Source: Promethearchaeota archaeon
GTDB lineage: Archaea; Asgardarchaeota; Lokiarchaeia; Sigyniarchaeales; Promethearchaeaceae
Reading direction: 5' to 3'
Assembly (NCBI GenBank): GCA_014729055.1
Contig: WJKO01000829.1
Coordinates: 1 to 5,183, forward strand
Length of the DNA: 5,183 bases
Shown here: piece after piece, positions 1 through 5,183 of the stretch
Numbering within the stretch: the stretch's first letter is position 1
How the letters are laid out: each line of letters opens with the position of its first letter
Made by a program: the position numbers and the translations under genes
The notes under the pieces: generated by a model
Told to the model about the DNA's origin: nothing
The model's database searches: none
What the model saw: only the letters and a program-made list of their open reading frames with translations

Positions 1-3000
1 GATCTTAGTTTTTCAATCGAAGATCCAGATTCTAATCTGGATTTATACGAAGAATTGAGAGGTTCTATTGATTTGGAATATGATTGGGAACCAGATCCTC
101 TACAATATACTATATATCCAAATAAATTCGTTATCAATGATTGGGATATAGAGCAAAATCAGATTTGGAAATTATCAGATGCTGATGATAGTACGAGTAT
201 TCAGACTTGGAGTAATAAAGAGAAGTTACTTGCTATGGAATTAACAGATATTCCCTCTGCTCCCGATATAGGTATCTCTCAAATTAAAGTCCATTTGAGA
301 TGGCAATCTGGCTGTGATGGTAATCAAATCTTTTTAATAGAAGATTATTTTGGACCATTGACGTTGCAATACATTGGAGAGTTTCATACGACATCTGGTA
401 CAACAAGCCAAGACTTTATTTATAATTGTCCCGATGACACTATGTCATTGACAGATATTAATAACCTTCAATTGTTAATCGCAGTTCCCGATACAGGTTT
501 CTTAGGTGCAATTGTTAAGCTTCTTGATATATCTGTTGACGTAGTTTGGATGCAAAAATCAGCTCTTGAGAATAATTATCAAACAGTGTTGTTTCCAAAT
601 CAAGAATTATATGAATCAGTAACTTGGTCCCAAGGAAGAGGTTACGTAGTAGTAAGTAACCAAAATGATGAATCCTTCGTACAAGCTGGTGGTGGAGGTG
701 TCTTTGGAGGACCAGATGATGGAACAATAAAAATGTTTGGTTTTGACGATTTAACATCTGTAGCTGACAAATTAAAAGTAAATGTTGAAGAAATTAAGAT
801 AAGACACCGATGGGAAGGAGGTGATTCTCTATCGGATTTAGTTAAAATCAAGTTAAAGACGATCAATGGTTTTGAAACTGAGTTTGAATTTAGTTGTGAA
901 AATATTGGTCATGATCAATGGTTTACGTCCACATATGATTTAGGACAACATGGTATTCCAAACGAATGGAATGTAGATCAGATTAACAATGCAGAAATTT
1001 GGATTACTGCACCCGAAAATATGCCAAATCATAATTGGTACAAAGTTGCATCTGTACAATTAATTGTCAGTTGGGCGGAAGAGCCTACCTCTTATTTATA
1101 TTTTGATAGTTTATCTCTTAAAGGATACGATGATTTGGGCAATGAAGTAACGATTTCTGAGTGGAAAATAGATTATAGCGAGGAGGATCTGATCGGTACA
1201 TCCAATTCAATGTCATTTAATTTTCTTATTCGGAATATTCAAGATCTAGTAGAAGATTCCCTCAAAGAAATAGAGATTACCGCAAATACCCACCATTTAG
1301 ATTATTGTTCAAAAGTTTCGGGCGAATTAATGACTCATTTTGAGGTAGTCGGTTCTTTAGCAAATCATAGCATAGAATTATCTGCATTGTATCCATCAAT
1401 ATGGTCAGAAAACAATCGAATTTCATTAGTATCTACCTTATTTTTCCCGTTATCATCTCCTCAATTCCAAAGATTTCATAGTATGTCTTTTGATTTAGAT
1501 ATTGAATTAGGATTTCAAGGCTTAGAAATCGTCCCTTTCTGTAATAATAATCCTTATTCATTACCGACTAACATTTTAGAAGAATTATATAATGGGATTT
1601 TGGATGGTGATATTGATGTTAATCATCAAGTCAATGTTATGGGTACTGATACTACTTTAATAAAATCCGTAGACACGAATTCTGATTTCACTTCCATAGG
1701 AATAAGTCTGGTAGAAGATAATATAGACAAGAATATTTATTTTATATATGATGAGGTCTTTGATTGTTATTATCTTAATATAAGAGTAGAAACGTATATT
1801 ACTTTCAATAATCCAGAACTTTTTTCCTTGACCGAGATACAGGACTCGATAAATTCTCTAGTACCTTTTGTAACAATGAAACCTTGCGCATCTTCACTTC
1901 TTATTTTGGAGAAAGAAATAGATCCAATCATAGAATCAAATGTTGTTGGGACTTCTACTCTTATAGTGGAATATGATCATCCCCAACCAACCATTTCATT
2001 CAACGAAGAATCACAAATTATCTTAGAATCAGACATCAAATTTGAAATATTATTTACAGAAATATTAGGTGGTAATAAATTCAGAGATCTTTACGAAGAT
2101 GACACACTAGAGGAATTTCCGCTAAGAATCACCGTTAAAGATTTGCAAAATGAATATTATAAGAACGATATTAATGTTTCTGTCGATTTCATAGATAATA
2201 GTAATGAAATACATTGTGAAGGAGGATATCGCATTGACTTAGATAAAGGAGATAATTCCTTTGGAAGCAATATCCCTGAATCCATAGTATTAACCATAAA
2301 AACAAACTTTACGGATTATAATAACTTTTTAGAAGCAAATTATCGGATGTATGAAATTGAGTTCTCATTGTGGAATACAGAACAGGATTATGAAGAATTC
2401 GGTATTTGGAATGGTGATTTAGGATTTCAATCTCAAATGTCGATAAGTCCAACTGAAAATTACAATCCACATACCGAAGTTAGCATAATAACCGGAAATG
2501 CACTAAATGGTGATTTCGGCAGTTATATAAATGATTTTTCTATTGCATTTGATAAAAACGATTTTGATTTGTCCGATGTTAGCTTTATATTCTTGGAAAT
2601 TGATTTCAATGCGTTCAGCTACCTTTGGGACGGTGGAACTGCGGGATTTCAAAACTGGAATGACAAAAATACACAAAATCATATCGATCTATTCCATTCT
2701 GATGGAATGAAGTCAAAATGGTTTGATAATAATAACGAATTGACATTTATTCAAATTCAAAAGAACGAGAATGGCGAACTGATTTTTGAAAATATGGATT
2801 CTTTAACGATATCGTCAACGCAAGATCCAAATCTCGTTTTAAAGTATTACCTATCGTTTGCTAACCGGGATATCGAAGATTATTTGATAGATTTCGGTAA
2901 TTATTACTTGTTTAATTTCTCGTTCACAGTCGATTTGGATCAAGCTATAGAAGCGTATGCTTCGGACAATGAATTCGCAGAGTTATCAACTTACATGGAA

Positions 3001-5183
3001 ATAGAGCTGAAAAACGCAGATCTAATAGTATATGCAAAAAATAATGATTTAGAAGATATTTCATATACTCTTCGGCATATGCAAGATTTTAAAATTGAAT
3101 TTAGTACGGCAGAATCTTATGAAAACTTGGATCTTGCCTTAGAAGAACAGATTTCCATTAGTGCTACGACATTGATGGGTTTACCCATAGAGATTAACGA
3201 TGGATTAAGATGGGGAGATAGCCCGGCCGCGGTATTGCAATTTAAGAGTATAGTTTCTGGAGAATTTACCGAATATGGTATCTGTAAACTTAAAGGTGAT
3301 ATTTTGGAATATAGTTATAATCTGCAATCTACTGGAACGGCCAGCTTCTATTCATGGGATCAAATCTCAGACTATATATATAATGGAGGGGATGGTGTTA
3401 ATACTATCTACGGGAGAGTTTTGACCACAGTTACTGTAGTTAATGATCGAATAAGTCCAGTTAATATCAAGGTAACATCAGATGAACAACCAAAGGCGGA
3501 AATAATCGGAAATAATTGGAACAGAGAGAGTGAAATTATATCAAAAGGAACATTCAACTCTTTTAATGTCGATGATGTTAATGAAGACGGATTTGAAGAT
3601 ATAATAATCGACGATGGTTCAATCCTCCTTTATGATACCGAAGCGTCAACATACTTCATGAAATTAGTTGCATATAATATCCAACAACAAGCAAATGTAT
3701 TTGAACGAGAATTCGTAGCATCTCTTAATGATGGCGAACCACATCCCAGTTTCTATGGATATGATGATATTCCAGAGTTCTCAAATGAAACAATCCTGAA
3801 TATTGTTGACTATTCTTATAACATTGATAATGTCATAATAAAATATAGTTATGACTTAGAGCCGGAATCATGGTCCGAACCCATAGTGCAATTTGAAAAC
3901 ACAGGTAACTTAAATTATTTCTCATTTTCAATAGATACTACGGATTATGACGGTCTGGGTTCTATTCTAAATGAAGGAACCATATATTTCAAAGTAGAGT
4001 CACAAATTGATGATAAAATTGGAGAAGATATACTTGAAGCAGTTATTGATCGTACAATTCCAGACTCACGATTAAATTTTAGCGAAGGTTTATATGATGA
4101 ATATAACAATAAAACAGTCGCTTCCTTATATGCGAATATTACGATCTCCGTCGAAAATGAACCAACATCTATTGGTACTCTTGATGAAATGTACGTTGAA
4201 ATCAGAAATGGGAATACATTATGGTATAATACGTATGATATTATGGATCTGCCTCTATCTTATTCCGGAGACTATACATTAAACCTTAGTTTGCTTGAGG
4301 ATATTGAAATTCCATATGGAATTGCCGATCCTGCGGTTTATCTTATCTGGAATGTTAGTGATGTAGCGGGAAATGTTGAATCTAATATTATTAACTTTAC
4401 AATTGACCAGAGTTATGAAATAGAATTCTTTAATGAAAATCTTGATCCCTTTGATGAGTATGAACTAATAAATCTTGAATATGGTTCTTTAGTTCAAGGT
4501 GTAGTTACGGATTCGTTTGATATGCCCGTACCAAAGGGTTATCCATTCGATATTTTCATTGATGGACTTAAATGGTTAAGAACAGAAATCATCGACAATA
4601 ATGGTTATTTCATAACGAGAGTAAATTCAAGCGATTTATATTCTTCAGACCTTAGGTTAAATGAAACAATGTCTTCTCAAGGGTTCAATGGAGACTTTTC
4701 GGACAAATACACTATTGATCTATCGTATAATGATACCTCACGGAATCGACAGACAGAAGGATTACAAAGATTTTTTATCTCAGAAATAGGAAACATGGAA
4801 TTAGTTTATTCTGAATTTAATTATAGTGAGATTGTAGCAGATCGTTTGTTTGAAGGATTTCACTTTGATTTATTCATTCCTGCAGTATCCGCAGAAACTG
4901 GTTCTACTTTTGAATCAATTGAGATTCAGTTTATTGGAGCAAGCCAAGATCAAGAAAATAGTAATGAAGATGGAGTCCAATCAGATAGTGACCAAGTTAT
5001 CTGGAACTACATCTTGACCAACGAAATGATATTAGACTTGATGAAAAACAACAAGAAAATATACAGATGGAAAGATTTGTTTGTAAGCCATCTAAAAGTA
5101 GCAGTTCCATTTTATGAATTATCGTTACAAAACGTGTTTAACTTGTCCGAGGTTAAGATGATAAAAATCATAGGATATGATAA
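1..5183 (+). CDS. Internal fragment of a giant modular beta-rich surface protein (partial at both ends)
   Basis: Frame 1 of the + strand is open for all 1727 complete codons. In DNA this AT-rich a stop would be expected about every 13-15 codons, so the frame is clearly under coding selection. Neither end is present: no initiator or signal peptide can be placed, and the last two bases open a Lys/Asn codon. The protein is acidic (16 Asp/Glu against 3 Lys/Arg in residues 1-60), Asn- and aromatic-rich, has only 9 Cys, and alternates hydrophobic and polar residues as beta-sandwich domains do. No transmembrane helix and no catalytic motif is seen. Order of modules: duplicated Trp-containing module (43-358), unassigned beta-rich stretch (359-1180), FG-GAP-like calcium loop (1181-1216), two Ig-like modules (1251-1469), carboxypeptidase-regulatory-like module (1487-1580), truncated jelly-roll-like domain (1596 on). 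An extracellular structural, adhesive or glycan-binding role is inferred from this architecture. I do not recognise a named family for the whole protein. Confidence 0.93.
127..549 (+). repeat. Tandem protein module, copy A (residues 43-183)
   Basis: This is the first of two related modules inside the giant protein. Landmarks are an I-K-V-x-x-R-W strand (I95 to W101), the segment INNLQLLIAVPD (153-164), and a closing strand running from K173 to W183. The second copy (201-358) has IKIRHRW (265-271), INNAEIWITAPE (328-339) and K348 to W358. From INN to the final Trp the two copies align without a gap over 31 residues at an offset of 175, and the RW pairs lie 170 apart. The pattern of short beta strands ending in an aromatic residue suggests a jelly-roll or carbohydrate-binding-module-like fold, but no family signature is recognised. 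Two Cys (105, 143) are present only in this copy and might form a disulfide. The N-terminal boundary is approximate. Confidence 0.7.
601..1074 (+). repeat. Tandem protein module, copy B (residues 201-358)
   Basis: This is the second copy of the module described at residues 43-183. It keeps the RW strand (R270, W271), the INN...P segment (328-338) and the closing K348 to W358 strand, with INN-to-K and K-to-W spacings identical to copy A. It differs by a glycine-rich loop (six Gly within residues 230-237, then P-D-D-G), by a slightly longer central loop containing W307 and W323, and by a single Cys (299). The extra aromatic residues would suit a ligand- or sugar-binding face, but this is inference. 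A new segment starts directly afterwards (SYLYFDSLSLKGYDD, 364-378). Confidence 0.7.
1090..3540 (+). other. Unassigned beta-rich stretch of the giant protein (residues 364-1180)
   Basis: About 817 residues without a domain that I can name. Alternating hydrophobic/polar strands recur throughout, and the composition matches the rest of the protein. Several segments share one loose pattern: a strand of the type h-x-F-x-h-x-h, a polar loop of roughly 10-20 residues, then a strand of the type h-x-h-x-h. Examples are residues 404-426 (strand MSFNFLI, later IEI), 679-712 (IKFEILF, later LRITV), and 971-1003 (FNFSFTV, later MEIEL); YEIEFSL (784-790) resembles the first strand alone. This suggests a series of strongly diverged beta-sandwich domains of 100-200 residues. 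An aromatic-rich part (W876, W886, W907, with F849, F855, F862, F869, F872) could be a separate jelly-roll. Domain limits cannot be drawn by eye. No stop, frameshift or change of codon use is seen. Confidence 0.5.
3541..3648 (+). other. FG-GAP/VCBS-like calcium-loop segment (residues 1181-1216)
   Basis: The segment contains a D-x-N-x-D-G-x-x-D loop (D1192, N1194, D1196, G1197, D1200) followed by the hydrophobic strand III (1201-1203) and by a second strand, ILLYD (1208-1212). This order (loop, strand, turn, strand) is the hallmark of one FG-GAP/VCBS blade as found in integrin-type beta-propellers and many secreted proteins, where the Asp/Asn side chains bind Ca2+. The preceding residues 1185-1191 (FNSFNVD) fit the usual strand before the loop. 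Only one such loop is seen, whereas a propeller would need about seven, so it may be an isolated calcium-stabilised element, a dockerin-like loop, or chance resemblance within another beta domain. Confidence 0.55.
3751..4053 (+). other. Ig-like module 1 (residues 1251-1351)
   Basis: A beta-sandwich of about 100 residues typical of large prokaryotic surface proteins. Visible elements are ILNIVDYS (1265-1272), the strand with NVIIKYSYD (1277-1285), W1291 in a loop, YFSFSIDTTDYDG (1306-1318), TIYFKVES (1327-1334), and the closing strand ending in VIDRTIPDS (1348-1356). The last of these is a common linker between consecutive Ig-like repeats. Modules of this kind usually act as stalks or spacers that hold functional domains away from the cell. 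It directly abuts a second Ig-like module. I cannot name the Pfam subfamily by eye. Confidence 0.6.
4054..4407 (+). other. Ig-like module 2 (residues 1352-1469)
   Basis: This module follows the DRTIPD linker and has the expected succession of strands: SLYANITISVEN (1376-1387), EMYVEIRNG (1397-1405), YTLNLSLL (1425-1432) and VYLIWNVSDVAGNVES (1446-1461), closing with NIINFTID (1462-1469). The D-x-A-G-N-x-x-S turn (D1454, A1456, G1457, N1458, S1461) before the last strand is very common in extracellular Ig-like and cadherin-like repeats of archaea and bacteria. The module has five N-x-S/T sequons (N1370, N1379, N1428, N1451, N1465), more than any other part of the window. A spacer or adhesive role outside the cell is inferred. 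Confidence 0.62.
4459..4740 (+). other. Carboxypeptidase-regulatory-like or Big_1-like module (residues 1487-1580)
   Basis: Residues 1496-1541 follow the layout of transthyretin-like carboxypeptidase regulatory or Big_1 domains: a strand with G-x-V-x-D (G1500, V1502, D1504), a loop with a conserved-looking Pro (P1509, P1511), the strand FDIFIDG (1516-1522), then TEIID and the turn N-G-Y-F (N1534, G1535, Y1536, F1537) before a strand ITRV. The module closes with YTIDLSYNDTS (1570-1580). Such domains are non-catalytic structural units in secreted proteins. It follows the two Ig-like modules with a short linker (1470-1486) and precedes the terminal jelly-roll-like domain. Confidence 0.5.
4786..5183 (+). 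other. Truncated C-terminal beta-sandwich domain (residue 1596 to window end)
   Basis: This is a beta-rich segment that runs off the window. It contains FEGFHFDLFIP (1617-1627), FESIEIQFIG (1637-1646), an acidic loop (1650-1664), W1669, a Lys-rich stretch (1682-1696, with W1694), HLKVAVPF (1697-1704) and LSEVKMIKIIGYD (1715-1727). The pairing of FHFDLFI with a later SIEI is spaced exactly like SFNFLI and EIEI at residues 405-426 (18 residues between the first Phe and the Ile), suggesting kinship with the earlier unassigned beta segments. A carbohydrate-binding or discoidin-like jelly-roll is plausible but unproven. The frame is open at the last base. Confidence 0.45.

Noticed and set aside
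466..549. Possible transmembrane helix at residues 156-183
   Set aside because: The stretch is hydrophobic but broken by Pro, Asp and Lys, has a beta-strand alternation, and aligns with a clearly soluble strand pair in copy B.
515..866. Two overlapping minus-strand open frames of 74-80 codons
   Set aside because: They lie antisense to the uninterrupted large frame, overlap each other in different frames, and encode low-complexity His/Leu-rich or Ser/Pro-rich peptides with no domain. They are shadows of the main gene.
1181..1212. Shine-Dalgarno-like aggagga followed by an in-frame ATG at 1210 (M404), a possible internal start
   Set aside because: The spacing is about 21 bases, too long for a normal start, and the purine run simply encodes the Glu-Glu-Asp of the continuing protein. 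The upstream codons are equally protein-like.
3538..3650. Cellulosomal dockerin domain
   Set aside because: A dockerin needs two Ca-binding loop-helix repeats in about 60 residues. Only one loop is present and it is followed by beta strands, which fits FG-GAP/VCBS better.
4094..4282. Plus-strand 62-codon open frame in frame 2
   Set aside because: It sits wholly inside the Ig-like module 2 coding sequence in another frame, with no ribosome binding site or recognisable product.
1..5183. tRNA, rRNA, CRISPR array, insertion sequence, or intergenic promoter/terminator
   Set aside because: No direct or inverted repeats of the needed kind, no RNA-gene signatures and no non-coding gap were seen; the single frame accounts for the whole window.

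Overview
The whole window lies inside one very large protein-coding gene. Reading the + strand from base 1, 1727 consecutive codons contain no stop. The reading frame has no visible start or end: the first codon is already mid-protein, and the last two bases (aa) begin a Lys or Asn codon. There is no intergenic DNA, RNA gene, mobile element, CRISPR array or recognisable regulatory site. The other reading frames hold only short chance ORFs.

The encoded segment looks like part of a giant, acidic, secreted or surface-displayed, beta-strand-rich protein. It is rich in Asp, Glu, Asn, Ile, Ser, Tyr and Phe and poor in Cys (9 in 1727 residues). It has no membrane-spanning segment and no enzymatic active-site signature that I can recognise. 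From N to C (window residue numbers): 1-42, the tail of a preceding domain; 43-183 and 201-358, two tandem copies of a Trp-containing module; 359-1180, a long stretch of diverged beta-sandwich-like segments that I cannot assign to a family; 1181-1216, one FG-GAP/VCBS-like segment with a DxNxDGxxD calcium-loop pattern; 1251-1351 and 1352-1469, two Ig-like modules; 1487-1580, a carboxypeptidase-regulatory-like or Big_1-like module; 1596 to the window end, a further jelly-roll-like or beta-sandwich domain that is cut off. Together these suggest a modular adhesin, S-layer-associated or carbohydrate-binding stalk protein. The exact role is not visible.

The organism cannot be fixed from this sequence alone. 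The AT-rich composition (about a third GC by eye), the intron-free giant ORF, the acidic protein and the style of the Ig-like repeats resemble the large surface proteins predicted in uncultured archaea such as the Asgard (Lokiarchaeia-like) groups. Giant proteins also occur in some uncultured bacteria, for example Omnitrophota. The archaeal assignment is an inference of low to moderate confidence. TGG is common in frame and TAA, TAG and TGA are all absent, so nothing points to a variant genetic code.
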